The notes: a model not told the origin generated them from the letters alone. 64,000 nt of DNA from Paracoccaceae bacterium (GCA_020637675.1 JACKKD010000001.1:1054001-1118000), one strand, 5' to 3'; counted from the first letter of the stretch, positions 25,003-34,225 are shown. Translations and numbers: made by a program.

Positions 25003-25574
25003 GTGACCTTGTTGCAGAGATTTGGCTAAAGCTAGCACCTCTACACGAGTTTATCTCGGCAATTATCATAACGCTTACCAGCGCGTTCCTTCTCTGGCTT
25101 TTCCGCGCAAAGGTTAAGTTGATCTGGGGCTCCACTAGCACCAATTTCCACTCGTTCAAACTTCTCGAAGATGGTGATCCGGTCTCAATCTGGACCGAGA
25201 AGTTTTTTGTCCAAAATGCGGGTAAGAAGGCAGCGTCAAACATTGAGATAGTCTTTAGTGAACCTTTAACTAGTTACAACCTTTGGTCACCTAGAGATCA
25301 CTCGAGCAAGCTACTGAGCAACGGTAACTTTGTGATCAATATACCCTCGCTCGCACCACGCGAACTTCTAATTGTCGATATGATCGACATTGACGCACGC
25401 AGTCCTCGGCTTCTGTCAGTCAATTGTCCGGATGCGTTGTCGACGCAGGTCAAGTTTCTCGCTCAAAGGCAATTCGGAAAGCCAGTGACGGCGCTGGTTG
25501 CTTACCTAATGTTGTCCGGGTTCGTTGGGACGGTTTATCTTCTCCTTCGCCTTACTATGGGACTATCACAATGA
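24999..25574 (+). CDS. Low-GC membrane-anchored protein inserted between pheS and pheT
   Basis: 191 aa, unknown family. One hydrophobic helix at residues ~17-36 (FISAIIITLTSAFLLWLF) and another at ~163-187 (TALVAYLMLSGFVGTVYLLL) flank a ~125-residue domain that looks beta-rich (SIWTEKFFVQNAGKKAASNIEIVF, Ig- or CARDB-like pattern). The base composition is plainly lower in GC than pheS and pheT, and codons such as TTA, CTA and ATA appear that the neighbours avoid. The GTG overlaps the pheS stop and the TGA overlaps the pheT ATG, four bases each, so it is co-translated in the synthetase operon. It looks horizontally acquired. Confidence 0.75.
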   Translation: MSDLVAEIWLKLAPLHEFISAIIITLTSAFLLWLFRAKVKLIWGSTSTNFHSFKLLEDGDPVSIWTEKFFVQNAGKKAASNIEIVFSEPLTSYNLWSPRDHSSKLLSNGNFVINIPSLAPRELLIVDMIDIDARSPRLLSVNCPDALSTQVKFLAQRQFGKPVTALVAYLMLSGFVGTVYLLLRLTMGLSQ

Positions 25575-27979
25575 AATTCACCCTCTCCTGGCTGAAAGAC
25601 CATCTCGAGACCGAAGCCACGCTCGACGAGATCGCCTATGCGCTGACCGACCTGGGCCTCGAGGTCGAGGAGGTCGAGGACCGCGCGGCGAAGCTCAGGC
25701 CGTTCACCCTCGCCAGGGTCCTCCATGCCGAGCAGCACCCCGATGCCGACAAGCTGCGGGTTTGCCGCGTGCTGACCGACGAGGGCGAAAAGCAGATCGT
25801 CTGCGGCGCGCCGAATGCGCGTGCGGGGATCACGGTCGTCCTTGCCAAGCCCGGCGATTACGTCCCCGGCATCGACGTGACGCTGGGTGTCGGCAGGATC
25901 AGGGGCGTCGAGAGCCACGGCATGATGGCCTCCGAGCGCGAGCTGGAGCTTTCCGACGAGCATGACGGCATCATCGAACTGCCCTCGGGCGAGGTCGGCG
26001 AGCGGTTCACCGACTGGCTGGCGAAGAACCGCCCCGGCGCGGTCGATCCGATGATCCATATCAAGGTGACGCCGAACCGGCCCGATGCGCTCGGCGTGCG
26101 CGGGCTGGCCCGCGACCTTGCCGCGCGGGGCCTTGGGCGGCTGAAGCCGCTTGACGTGACGCCGGTAAAGGGCAGCTTCGAAAGCCCGATCACCGTGACG
26201 CTGGCCGAGGACGTGAAGGAGAAGGCCTGCCCGCATTTTGTCGGCCGCTACATCCGCGGCGTCAGGAACGGGCATTCGCCGCTCTGGCTGCAGGAACGGC
26301 TGAAGGCCATCGGCCTCAGGCCCATCTCGGCGCTCGTCGACATCACCAACCTCTTCACCTTCGATCTGAACCGGCCCTTGCATGTCTTCGATGCCGACAA
26401 GGTGCACGGGCATATCACCGTCCGGCAGGCGCGCGAGGGCGAGGCGCTTCTGGCGCTCGACGGCAAGACCTATGCGCTCGGGCCGGGGATCACCGTCATT
26501 GCCGATGATGCCGCGCCGGAAGGGCTTGGCGGCGTCATGGGCGGCGAGGTGTCGGGCGTCTCCGACCAGACCGTGAACGTCTTCGTCGAGGCGGCCTGGT
26601 TCGACCCGATCACCACGGCGGCGACCGGGCGGCGGCTGAAGATCCACTCCGACGCGCGCTACCGCTTCGAACGCGGCATCGACCCGGCCTTCACCCGCGA
26701 CGGGATGGAACTGGCGACGCAGGTCATCCTCGACCTTTGCGGCGGCGAGGCGTCCGGGATCGTCGAGGCCGGCGCGCCGGTCGATGCGACGCGGACCTAC
26801 CGCTTCGATCCGAAGAAGGTGGTGAGCCTCGTCGGCATGGACATCTCCGAGGGCGAGCAGCGCGCCACGCTGGAGGCCTTGGGCTTCACGCTCAAGGGCG
26901 ACATGGCGCATCCGCCATCATGGCGGCCGGACATCCTCGGCGAAGCCGATCTGGTCGAGGAAGTGGCGCGGATCGCCTCGCTGACGAAGCTTGAGGGCAA
27001 GCCGATGCGGCGGGCGAAACCGGGCGTGCCGAAGCCGATCCTGACGCCGATGCAGATGCGGGAAAAGGCGGCGCGGCGGACGCTGGCGGCGCTCGGCTAC
27101 AACGAATGCGTGACCTATTCCTTCATTGACGGCGCAACAGCGGCGCTGTTCGGTGGCGGGTCCGAGGCGGTCAGGCTGGAAAACCCGATCTCGTCCGAGA
27201 TGACGCATATGCGGCCGGATCTGCTGCCGGGGCTCTTGCAGGCCGCCCAGCGCAATCAGGCGCGGGGCTTTCAGGACATGGCGTTGTTCGAGGTCGGTCC
27301 CGTGTTCTCGGGCGGCGAACCGGGGGAACAGGCCTTCCAGGCGACCGGGCTTCTGGTCGGCGCCGTGGCGCCGCGCGATCCCTACGGCTCGCGCCGGATG
27401 GCCGACCTTTACGACGCCAAGGCGGATGCCGAGGCGGTGCTCTCCGCCCTGGGCGCGCCCGCGAAGGTGCAGATCAGCCGCAAGGCCGCAGGCTGGTGGC
27501 ATCCCGGCCGGTCGGGCGTGATGGGGCTGGGCCCGAACGTGCTCGCCACCTTCGGCGAGGTGCACCCGAAGGTGCTGCGCGCGATGGACGTGAAGGGGCC
27601 CGCGGTCGCCTTCACCGTGCGGGTCGAGGCGGTGCCCTTCCCGAAATCGAAGACCGCGACACGGCCCGCGCTCGGCGGCTCCGACCTTCAGGCGGTGGAG
27701 CGCGATTTCGCCTTCGTCGTGGACAAGGGCGTGGAGGCGCTGGCGCTGGTCAGTGCCGCGCAGGGCGCCGACAAGGCGCTGATCGAAAGCGTCGCCGTCT
27801 TCGACCAGTTCGCGGGCGAGAAGGCCGAGGCGCAGATGGGGCCGGGCAAGAAGTCGCTCGCCATCACCGTTCGCCTGCAACCGCGCGACAAGACCCTGAC
27901 CGACGATGAGATCGAGGCGGTGAGTGCCAGGATCGTCGATAAGGTCGCGAAGGCCACGGGCGGCGTGTTGCGCGGCTGA
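25571..27979 (+). CDS. pheT: Phenylalanyl-tRNA synthetase beta chain
   Basis: 802 aa, the usual bacterial size. Starts MKFTLSWLKDHLET, then the EMAP-like tRNA-binding domain (~39-150, ADKLRVCRV and VCGAPNARAG), the B3/4 editing domain with TPNRPDALGVRGLARDLAA, the B5 domain, the inactive class II core and the C-terminal ferredoxin-fold anticodon-binding domain (ERDFAFVVDKGVEA...SLAITVRLQPRDKTLTDDEI). The start is fixed by family length and by overlap with the inserted gene's stop (ATGA). Confidence 0.98.
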   Translation: MKFTLSWLKDHLETEATLDEIAYALTDLGLEVEEVEDRAAKLRPFTLARVLHAEQHPDADKLRVCRVLTDEGEKQIVCGAPNARAGITVVLAKPGDYVPGIDVTLGVGRIRGVESHGMMASERELELSDEHDGIIELPSGEVGERFTDWLAKNRPGAVDPMIHIKVTPNRPDALGVRGLARDLAARGLGRLKPLDVTPVKGSFESPITVTLAEDVKEKACPHFVGRYIRGVRNGHSPLWLQERLKAIGLRPISALVDITNLFTFDLNRPLHVFDADKVHGHITVRQAREGEALLALDGKTYALGPGITVIADDAAPEGLGGVMGGEVSGVSDQTVNVFVEAAWFDPITTAATGRRLKIHSDARYRFERGIDPAFTRDGMELATQVILDLCGGEASGIVEAGAPVDATRTYRFDPKKVVSLVGMDISEGEQRATLEALGFTLKGDMAHPPSWRPDILGEADLVEEVARIASLTKLEGKPMRRAKPGVPKPILTPMQMREKAARRTLAALGYNECVTYSFIDGATAALFGGGSEAVRLENPISSEMTHMRPDLLPGLLQAAQRNQARGFQDMALFEVGPVFSGGEPGEQAFQATGLLVGAVAPRDPYGSRRMADLYDAKADAEAVLSALGAPAKVQISRKAAGWWHPGRSGVMGLGPNVLATFGEVHPKVLRAMDVKGPAVAFTVRVEAVPFPKSKTATRPALGGSDLQAVERDFAFVVDKGVEALALVSAAQGADKALIESVAVFDQFAGEKAEAQMGPGKKSLAITVRLQPRDKTLTDDEIEAVSARIVDKVAKATGGVLRG

Positions 27980-28015
27980 GCGCCGCAGACGCCGCCCCGG
28001 TCTTCGGCCGCGGCC

Positions 28016-28687
28016 TCAGCCGCGCGCCGGAATCTTCAGCCCGCGCTGGACGGCGGGGCGGGCGAGGAAGCGGTCGAGCCAGGCGAGGACGTTCGGCATT
28101 TCCTCCAGCCCCGTCTCCGCACCGGCGCGGTAGGTGTCCCGGAGGTTCCTGATCCAGGGGCAGATCGCGATGTCTGCGATGGAGTAGTCGCCCGCGATCC
28201 ACTCCCGCCCCGCCATCCGCTTGTCGAGAACGGACAGCAGGCGGCGCGCCTCGGCATAGTAGCGTTCGCGCGGGCGGGGGTCTTCGATCTCGTTCCCGGC
28301 GAAGTGGTGGAAGAAGCCCACCTGTCCGAACATCGGCCCGATGCCCCCCATCTGGAACATCAGCCACTGGATCACCTCCCACTTGCCGGCGCCTTGGGGC
28401 ATGAGCCGGCCGGACTTCTCGGCGATGTAGAGGAGAATCGCGCCGCTTTCGAAGAGCGCGAGCGGCTGGCCGTCCGGCCCGTGGGGGTCGATGATCGCAG
28501 GGATCTTGTTGTTGGGGTTGAGCGACAGGAACTCCGGGCTCATCTGGTCGTTCCTGTCGAACGCCACCCGGTGCGCATCGTACGGAAGCCCCGTCTCCTC
28601 GAGCGCGATGGAAACCTTCACCCCGTTCGGCGTCGTCAGCGAATAGAGCTGGATCGCGTCCGGGTTCCGCAGCGGCCATTTGGCCAT
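28016..28687 (-). CDS. Glutathione S-transferase family protein (YghU/YfcG-like)
   Basis: 223 aa. The thioredoxin-fold N-terminal domain starts IQLYSLTTPNGVKVSIALEE and contains NPNNKIPAIIDPHG (cis-Pro) and LFESGAILLYIAEK (glutathione gamma-Glu contact). The helical C-terminal domain follows, ending in the RPAVQRG segment typical of bacterial nu-class GSTs. The TPNG motif points to the disulfide-reductase-like YfcG/YghU branch rather than detoxifying GSTs. ATG at 28687 is chosen by family start. Convergent with pheT and divergent from mscL. Confidence 0.88.
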   Translation of the reverse strand: MAKWPLRNPDAIQLYSLTTPNGVKVSIALEETGLPYDAHRVAFDRNDQMSPEFLSLNPNNKIPAIIDPHGPDGQPLALFESGAILLYIAEKSGRLMPQGAGKWEVIQWLMFQMGGIGPMFGQVGFFHHFAGNEIEDPRPRERYYAEARRLLSVLDKRMAGREWIAGDYSIADIAICPWIRNLRDTYRAGAETGLEEMPNVLAWLDRFLARPAVQRGLKIPARG

Positions 28688-28868
28688 GACCGGAAATGTG
28701 ATCTGCTTCAGCAAACTTTCCCCCTGTGCGGCAGCGGTAACACCCCTATGAGCTAATCCCGCGAGTCGCGGAGAAAAGGCACAACCGCGATGAAATGTCG
28801 TGATAACCTGACACCGCAGCGGGCCCATCTAAGCGGAGCCCGCGGTTCAGTAAAGTGGGGACACTGAA

Positions 28869-29288
28869 ATGATCAAAGAGTTCAAGGATTTCATCGCCAA
28901 GGGCAATGTCATGGACATGGCCGTGGGCATCATCATCGGCGCCGCGTTCACGGCGATCGTGACATCGCTCGTGGCCGATCTCATCAACCCGATCATCGGC
29001 GTGGTTACCGGGGGGATCGACTTCTCGAACCTCTTCGTGAACCTCGGTGACGGCGAGTTCGCCTCGCTCGCTGCGGCGCGCGACGCCGGCGCGCCGGTCT
29101 TCGCCTACGGCTCCTTCATCACCGCCGTGATCAACTTCCTCATCATCGCCTTCGTCGTCTTCCTTCTGGTGAAAATGGTGAACCGCGTGAAGGATGCGGC
29201 GATGAAGAAGGAAGAGGCGGCCCCCGCCCCGGCCGGCCCGACCGAGCTCGACGTGCTGATGCAGATACGCGACGCGCTGAAGAAGTAG
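28869..29288 (+). CDS. mscL: Large-conductance mechanosensitive channel
   Basis: 139 aa. The inner membrane pentamer opens under hypo-osmotic tension. MIKEFKDFIAKGNVMDMAVGIIIGAAFTAIV is the N-terminal amphipathic helix plus pore-lining helix 1. Helix 2 is AYGSFITAVINFLIIAFVVFLLV, and the C-terminal cytoplasmic helix ends in TELDVLMQIRDALKK. All family features are intact. It stands alone, with a terminator just after it. Confidence 0.97.
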   Translation: MIKEFKDFIAKGNVMDMAVGIIIGAAFTAIVTSLVADLINPIIGVVTGGIDFSNLFVNLGDGEFASLAAARDAGAPVFAYGSFITAVINFLIIAFVVFLLVKMVNRVKDAAMKKEEAAPAPAGPTELDVLMQIRDALKK

Positions 29289-29310
29289 ATCATCCGCAAC
29301 GCCACCGGAA

Positions 29311-29340
29311 AGGCCCGCCGCGCGGCGGGCCTTTTGCTTT
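29311..29340 (+). terminator. Intrinsic terminator after mscL
   Basis: Self-complementary AGGCCCGCCGC / GCGGCGGGCCT arms followed by TTTTGCTTT. Confidence 0.85.
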
Positions 29341-29548
29341 CGGCCGCGGTCCCTTGTTTCGCCGCCCGGCTTCATGGAGGGGGCCGGGGTCCCGTGTCGT
29401 GTCGGCGGGCGGACGGCAAGGACGAAGGTCGGTTTCCTGCGCGGACTTCGGTCTCGGACAGGGCCGCGAGCATGCGGGACCTTGGTCAATGGGCCGGAAC
29501 GTCGCGGAAGATTACGCTGGTCGTGCTTTTTGACATGGGAGGAAAAGC

Positions 29549-29755
29549 ATGACGAAGCTTCTGACGATCGCAGTCGCGGCCATGATCGCGCTGCCCGCCG
29601 CCGCCCCGGCCTTCGCCTCGGGCAATGGCCTTCCCGGCATCTGGGTCGGCGATGATGGTTCGGTCATCGACAAGCGGCGCAAGCCGCGGGTGCCGGGCGG
29701 TTCGGGCTGCGACGATCCGCGCGACCTCATCGAGCATCCGGAGTGCCGGGCCTGA
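29549..29755 (+). CDS. Small secreted protein, unknown function
   Basis: 68 aa. A clear Sec signal peptide (MTKLLTIAVAAMIALPAAAPAFA, cleavage near residue 23) leaves a mature peptide of about 45 residues with two cysteines (GCDDP and PECRA), which could form one disulfide. GGGAGGAAAAGC lies just before the ATG. No family recognised. It is followed by a strong palindromic hairpin shared with the convergent ald gene. Confidence 0.65.
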   Translation: MTKLLTIAVAAMIALPAAAPAFASGNGLPGIWVGDDGSVIDKRRKPRVPGGSGCDDPRDLIEHPECRA

Positions 29756-29788
29756 ACCCAACACCCGGCCACCACGCCGAAAGAGAAC

Positions 29789-29812
29789 GGCCGCGCGGAT
29801 ATCCGCGCGGCC
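29789..29812. terminator. Bidirectional hairpin between the small secreted protein gene and ald
   Basis: A perfect 24-bp palindrome (GGCCGCGCGGAT and its complement) centred between convergent stops at 29755 and 29832. It lacks a long T-run on either side. Confidence 0.65.
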
Positions 29813-29831
29813 GCCGTAGTTTCCGATGTGT

Positions 29832-30950
29832 TCAGTGCTTCAGCGCGTCCGCCGCCGGGATCGACGCGATCCCCAGCGCCTCGCCCACGGCGGCATAGGT
29901 CAGCTTGCCGGCGTGGACGTTGAGCCCGTTCAGAAGATGGGGGTCGTCGGCGCAGGCCTGCTTCCATCCCTTGTTGGCGAGCGCGATCATGAAGGGCATG
30001 GTCGCGTTTCCGAGCGCGATGGTCGAGGTCCGTGCCACCGCGCCGGGCATGTTCGCCACGCAGTAGTGCATGATCCCGTCGACCTCGTAGATCGGGTCCT
30101 GGTGCGTCGTCGCGCGGCTGGTCTCGAAGCAGCCGCCCTGGTCGATGGCGACATCGACCAGCGCCGCGCCGGGCTTCAGTTCCTTCAGTTGGGCCTTCGA
30201 GATCAGCTTCGGCGCCGCCGCGCCGGGAATGAGCACCGCGCCGATGATCATGTCGGCCTGGCGGGCCAGTTCGATCGTGTTGCCGGCCGAGGCGTAGGAG
30301 GTCTTGAAGCTGCCACCGAAGACATCGTCGAGGTAGCGCAGGCGCGGGATCGAACGGTCGAGCACGGTCACGTCGGCGCCCATGCCGGCGGCGATCTTGG
30401 CGGCGTGGGTGCCGACGACGCCGCCGCCGATGACCATCACCTTTGCCGGCGCCACGCCCGGCACGCCGCCGAGGAGCACGCCGCGCCCGCCGTTGGCCTT
30501 CTGGAGCGTCCAGGCACCGACCTGCGGCGCGAGCCGTCCGGCGACCTCGGACATCGGCGCCAGAAGCGGCAGCCCGCCCATCCGGTCGGTCACCGTCTCA
30601 TAGGCGATGCAGGTCGCGCCCGAGGCCAGCAGGTCCTTCGTCTGCTCCGGGTCGGGCGCGAGGTGCAGGTAGGTGAACAGGACCTGGCCTTCGCGCAGCA
30701 TCTTGCGCTCCACCGCCTGCGGTTCCTTCACCTTCACGATCATGTCGGCTTTCGCGAAGACCTCCTTCGCGGTGCCGAGGATCTTCGCGCCGACCGCGGT
30801 GTAATCCGCGTCGGTGAAGCCGGCGCCGGCGCCGGCATTGGTCTCGATGTAGACGTCGTGGCCATTGGCCACCGCTTCCTGCGCGGCGGCCGGGGTCATG
30901 CCGACGCGGAACTCCTGCGGCTTGATCTCCCTGGGGCATCCGATCTTCAT
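29832..30950 (-). CDS. ald: Alanine dehydrogenase
   Basis: 372 aa. It catalyses NAD-dependent interconversion of L-alanine with pyruvate and ammonia. MKIGCPREIKPQEFRVGMTP starts the N-terminal domain. VMVIGGGVVGTHAAKIAAGMGADVTVLD (from ~168) is the NAD-binding Rossmann fold, and KADMIVKVKEPQ plus TYLHLAPD carry substrate-site residues. Divergently transcribed from an Lrp-type regulator, the normal arrangement when alanine induces ald. Confidence 0.97.
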   Translation of the reverse strand: MKIGCPREIKPQEFRVGMTPAAAQEAVANGHDVYIETNAGAGAGFTDADYTAVGAKILGTAKEVFAKADMIVKVKEPQAVERKMLREGQVLFTYLHLAPDPEQTKDLLASGATCIAYETVTDRMGGLPLLAPMSEVAGRLAPQVGAWTLQKANGGRGVLLGGVPGVAPAKVMVIGGGVVGTHAAKIAAGMGADVTVLDRSIPRLRYLDDVFGGSFKTSYASAGNTIELARQADMIIGAVLIPGAAAPKLISKAQLKELKPGAALVDVAIDQGGCFETSRATTHQDPIYEVDGIMHYCVANMPGAVARTSTIALGNATMPFMIALANKGWKQACADDPHLLNGLNVHAGKLTYAAVGEALGIASIPAADALKH

Positions 30951-31042
30951 GGGGTCCTCCCGAAAAAATGTGCGCCATTATCTGCGATGAAGCACGAAAT
31001 TGGTTTCAGATTTGGCTGGCGATACGCAGGGGGCGTGCGCTA

Positions 31043-31071
31043 TTTCTTCGACAGAAGCGACATTTCTTCGA
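31043..31071. promoter_or_regulatory. Direct repeat in the ald / Lrp-regulator intergenic region
   Basis: TTTCTTCGA occurs at 31043-31051 and again at 31063-31071, exactly 20 bp apart (two helical turns). It is a plausible Lrp-family binding array controlling the regulator and the divergent ald gene. The second copy runs into the AAGGAG ribosome-binding site of the regulator. Confidence 0.45.
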
Positions 31072-31087
31072 AGGAGATTGCGCAAGC

Positions 31088-31546
31088 ATGGAGATCGACG
31101 CGACGGACCGGCGCATCCTCGCGGTGTTGCAGAAGGAAGGTCGAGTGACAAACGCCGAGCTGGCCGAACGGGTGAACCTGTCGCCCTCGGCCTGTCACCG
31201 GCGGGTGCAGCGGCTGGAGGCAGAGGGCTACATCGCCGGGTTCGTGGCGCTCCTGAACGCCCGCAAGCTCGGCCGGCCGACCACGGTCTTCGTCGAGATC
31301 ACGCTTTCGGGCCAAGCCGATGAACTGCTCGACGCCTTCGAGAGGGCGGTCGCGCGGGTGCCCGACATCCTCGAATGTCACCTCATGGCCGGGACGGCGG
31401 ACTACCTTCTGAAGGTCGTGGCGGAAGACACAGAGGATTTCGCCCGCATCCACCGCCAGCACCTCGCCCGGCTGCCCGGCGTGGCGCAGATGCATTCCTC
31501 CTTCGCGCTCAGGACCGTGCGGCAGACGACGGCCATCCCGGTCTGA
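31088..31546 (+). CDS. Lrp/AsnC family transcriptional regulator, probable ald regulator
   Basis: 152 aa. N-terminal winged helix-turn-helix (DATDRRILAVLQKEGRVTNAELAERVNLSPSACHRRVQRLE) followed by the RAM/AsnC ligand-binding domain (TVFVEITLSG, ILECHLMAGTADYLLKVVAED). The ATG at 31088 has AAGGAG eleven bases upstream. Such proteins adjacent to ald (AldR) activate it in response to alanine. It may autoregulate through the direct repeat at its start. Confidence 0.92.
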   Translation: MEIDATDRRILAVLQKEGRVTNAELAERVNLSPSACHRRVQRLEAEGYIAGFVALLNARKLGRPTTVFVEITLSGQADELLDAFERAVARVPDILECHLMAGTADYLLKVVAEDTEDFARIHRQHLARLPGVAQMHSSFALRTVRQTTAIPV

Positions 31547-31569
31547 AGGTGCGAGGGGGCGCCGGGCCG

Positions 31570-32019
31570 TCAGGCCCTCAGCCCGGTTTCCTCCAGAAGC
31601 CCCATCCGCTTGGCCTCGTAGTAGTATCCCTTCGCATACCACATCATGGCCCGGTCGGGATTGCGGCGCGCCACCAGCCAGGCCCCGCGAAGGTATTTCA
31701 CGCCGTAGCGGAGGTTCGTGTCGGCATCCAGCAATTCGTCGGGCGCGCCGCGATGGCCCATGGTCGCGGCCGTCTGCGGCAGGATCTGCATGAGCCCGTA
31801 ATAGGGGCCGTTCCGTGCCGCCGGGTTGTAGCCGCTCTCGCGCCGGACCACGCGGTGGACGAGCGATTCCGGCACGTCGTAGGCGCGCGCGTAGCGGCTG
31901 ATGAGCCGGTTGACCTCGGCAGACCCCGCGGCGGCCGCGGGCATATCCTCGCGCCGGGCACAGGCGGCCGGGAACGCGGCGAGAAGGACAAGGGCGGTGC
32001 GGCGGGTCAGGGTGTGCAT
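31570..32019 (-). CDS. Lytic transglycosylase (SLT domain) lipoprotein
   Basis: 149 aa. The signal sequence ends in a lipobox (FPAAC, Cys20). The SLT domain has the catalytic Glu61 in VRRESGYNP, then YGLMQILPQTAATMG and a LLDADTNLRYGVKYLRG end, all classic. It cleaves the MurNAc-GlcNAc bond of peptidoglycan. The protein is short for the family and consists of the catalytic core only. The start is set by the signal peptide. Confidence 0.88.
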   Translation of the reverse strand: MHTLTRRTALVLLAAFPAACARREDMPAAAAGSAEVNRLISRYARAYDVPESLVHRVVRRESGYNPAARNGPYYGLMQILPQTAATMGHRGAPDELLDADTNLRYGVKYLRGAWLVARRNPDRAMMWYAKGYYYEAKRMGLLEETGLRA

Positions 32020-32107
32020 TGTCGGGCCTCCGGGGTCGGGCCCGTTCATAGCGCGGGGCACGGCGCAGGGGAAGCCGGATCGCCGCCCGCGAGCGTGGCT
32101 CGCCGGC

Positions 32108-33031
32108 TCAGCCTTGCCCGATCCGGCACCCTGTTCCGGAGCAGCCGGAGGCGCGCGTCTCGGTTTCGAAGGTCGCGTGGTGGATGCCGAAGGCCTCCGC
32201 GATGCGCGCCTTAACCCGTCGCACCGCCTCCACGCCGTCCGCGCCTTCGGCGAGGACCAGATGTGCCTCGACCGAGGCGCGGCGTTCGTCCACCTGCCAG
32301 ACGTGGAGATGATGGACACCCTCCACGCCCGCTTCGGTCTCGATCGTCCGGCGCACCGCCTCCGCCGCGGCCTCCGGCGGGGCGCCGAGCATGAGAATGC
32401 GGATCACCGGCCCGATCTCGGACAGCGCATGCCAGAGAATCCAGCCCGAGATGAGGAGCGTGATCGCCGGATCCGCCCAGCGCCAGCCGAAAAGCCAGAT
32501 GAGCACGCCCCCCAGAAGCACCGCGACCGACGATCCGGCATCGGCGAGGTTGTGGAGGAAGGCGGCGCGGATATTCGTGCTTTCCCGCGCGAGCCGCCAG
32601 GTCAGGAGCGCGGTGCCGAGGTCGATCACCAGCGCCAGCCCCGCCAGCGCCATGACGATGCCGCCCGCCACCTCCGGCGGGTCGACGAGCCGCATCGACG
32701 CCTCGGAGGCGAGCCAGAGCGAGATCACCACGAGCACGGTATAGTTGATCAGCGCTGCCACCACCTCGGCGCGCGCGTAGCCGAAGGACATCGCGCCATC
32801 CGCCGGCCGCCGCGCGATCCGCCGCGCGGCGAAGGCGATGATCAGAGCGACCGCGTCCGACAGGTTGTGGACCGCGTCGGCGATCAGCGCGACAGAGCCC
32901 GAGACGATCCCGCCGACGACCTGCGCCACGGTGAGGGCGACGTTTATCGCGACGGCAAGACCCAGCCCGCGCTCGCCGCGCCCGGAATGCTCGTGCGGCT
33001 CATGGCCATGGTGTCGATGGTCGTGCGGCAT
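32108..33031 (-). CDS. Cation diffusion facilitator, zinc/cobalt exporter (CzcD/ZitB-like)
   Basis: 307 aa. A His-rich N-terminus (HDHRHHGHEPHEHSG) is followed by six transmembrane helices. The metal site is formed by HNLSDA in helix 2 (His55/Asp59) and HNLADAGSS in helix 5. A cytoplasmic ferredoxin-like domain contains GVHHLHVWQVD. It exports divalent metals by proton antiport. The ATG at 33031 is preferred because AGGAGA lies upstream; a start 11 codons earlier is possible. Confidence 0.92.
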   Translation of the reverse strand: MPHDHRHHGHEPHEHSGRGERGLGLAVAINVALTVAQVVGGIVSGSVALIADAVHNLSDAVALIIAFAARRIARRPADGAMSFGYARAEVVAALINYTVLVVISLWLASEASMRLVDPPEVAGGIVMALAGLALVIDLGTALLTWRLARESTNIRAAFLHNLADAGSSVAVLLGGVLIWLFGWRWADPAITLLISGWILWHALSEIGPVIRILMLGAPPEAAAEAVRRTIETEAGVEGVHHLHVWQVDERRASVEAHLVLAEGADGVEAVRRVKARIAEAFGIHHATFETETRASGCSGTGCRIGQG

Positions 33032-33124
33032 AGCCCGTCTCCTGCATCCCAGTTTGGTTGCCATGGACCTGTCGTCAAGCCCTCGCGCCTGCCGGCGCCC
33101 TGGTCACCGCCGCCGCGGCGGGCC

Positions 33125-34081
33125 TCACAACCAGCCGCGGCGCTTGAAGTACATGAACGGCAGGACTGCCGAAAGAACCATGAGGAAGACCGCGAAGGGA
33201 TAGCCGAACTTCCACCCGAGTTCGGGCATGAACGCGAAGTTCATCCCGTAGATCGACGCGACGAGCGTCGGCGGCAGGAACACGACGGCGGCCACGGAGA
33301 ATATCTTGATGATGGCGTTCTGCTCGATGTTGATCAGGCCGAGCGTGGCGTCGAGCAGGAAGATGATCTTCTGCGCCATGAACTCGGAGTGATCGGAAAG
33401 CGAACGCACGTCCGCGACCAGCGCCTTGAGCTGGTCGCGCACCGGCTTCTCGGCCGGTGTGAGCTTCGGCCCGAGGAAGGCCAGTATCCTCTCCATCGTG
33501 GCAAGGCTGTCACGGATGTTCGACGTCAGATCGCCCTTGCGCCCGATCGCCTCGAGCGTGGTCTTGTACGTGGAGTTCTTGCGCGCCGCCTCGCCACCCT
33601 TGCCGAAGACCGCGCGCGAGATCGCGTCGATCTCGCGTCCCGCACGTTCAAGGACATCTGCCAGCCGGTCCACGATGGCCTCGAACAGCCCGAGCAGCAC
33701 CGTTTCGCCATCGCCCAGTCCCAGAGCGCTCTTCTCGGCGCGTTGCGGAAAGGCCGTGAAGGCCCTGGGCTCTGTGTAGCGGATGGTAACGAGCCGGTGG
33801 CCGACAAGGATGAAGGTGATCGGAGCCATCACCGGATCGTCGCCGTCGGTATTCGCGGGGATGAGCGCGGTCATGAAATGGCCGCCGTCCTCGGAGTAGA
33901 GCCGCGACGAAATCTCGATCTCGTGCATCTCGTCCTTCGTCGGCAGTTCGAGGCCAAGCCGGTCCTCGAGCGCCTTCTCCTCCTCCCGCGACGGGTGGAC
34001 GAGGTCCCACCACAGGACCCCGGCCGCGTCCGCACCCACCGCAGTCAGGCGCCCGGCGCTGAGTTCGTAGGCGTGGATCAT
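33125..34081 (-). CDS. corA: CorA-family magnesium/divalent-cation transporter
   Basis: 318 aa. The large cytoplasmic N-terminal domain leads into two C-terminal helices, with the signature YGMNF at the end of the first and the FMPELGWKFGYPF loop after it. It functions as a pentameric channel-like Mg2+ importer. The family includes ZntB-type zinc exporters, but the intact GMN motif does not separate them. Confidence 0.92.
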   Translation of the reverse strand: MIHAYELSAGRLTAVGADAAGVLWWDLVHPSREEEKALEDRLGLELPTKDEMHEIEISSRLYSEDGGHFMTALIPANTDGDDPVMAPITFILVGHRLVTIRYTEPRAFTAFPQRAEKSALGLGDGETVLLGLFEAIVDRLADVLERAGREIDAISRAVFGKGGEAARKNSTYKTTLEAIGRKGDLTSNIRDSLATMERILAFLGPKLTPAEKPVRDQLKALVADVRSLSDHSEFMAQKIIFLLDATLGLINIEQNAIIKIFSVAAVVFLPPTLVASIYGMNFAFMPELGWKFGYPFAVFLMVLSAVLPFMYFKRRGWL

Positions 34082-34225
34082 GCGTGACCTCCCCCCTGGG
34101 CCTTTGCCCGAAGCGATTATCCGCTCCCGGATCGGACCGGTAGCCGATTCGGCGGGGAAGCGATGATCGGCAGCGGAGGCCGTGCCGCCGGGGTTGGGAA
34201 CGATCCGCCCCCGCGCGCCGCCGTC

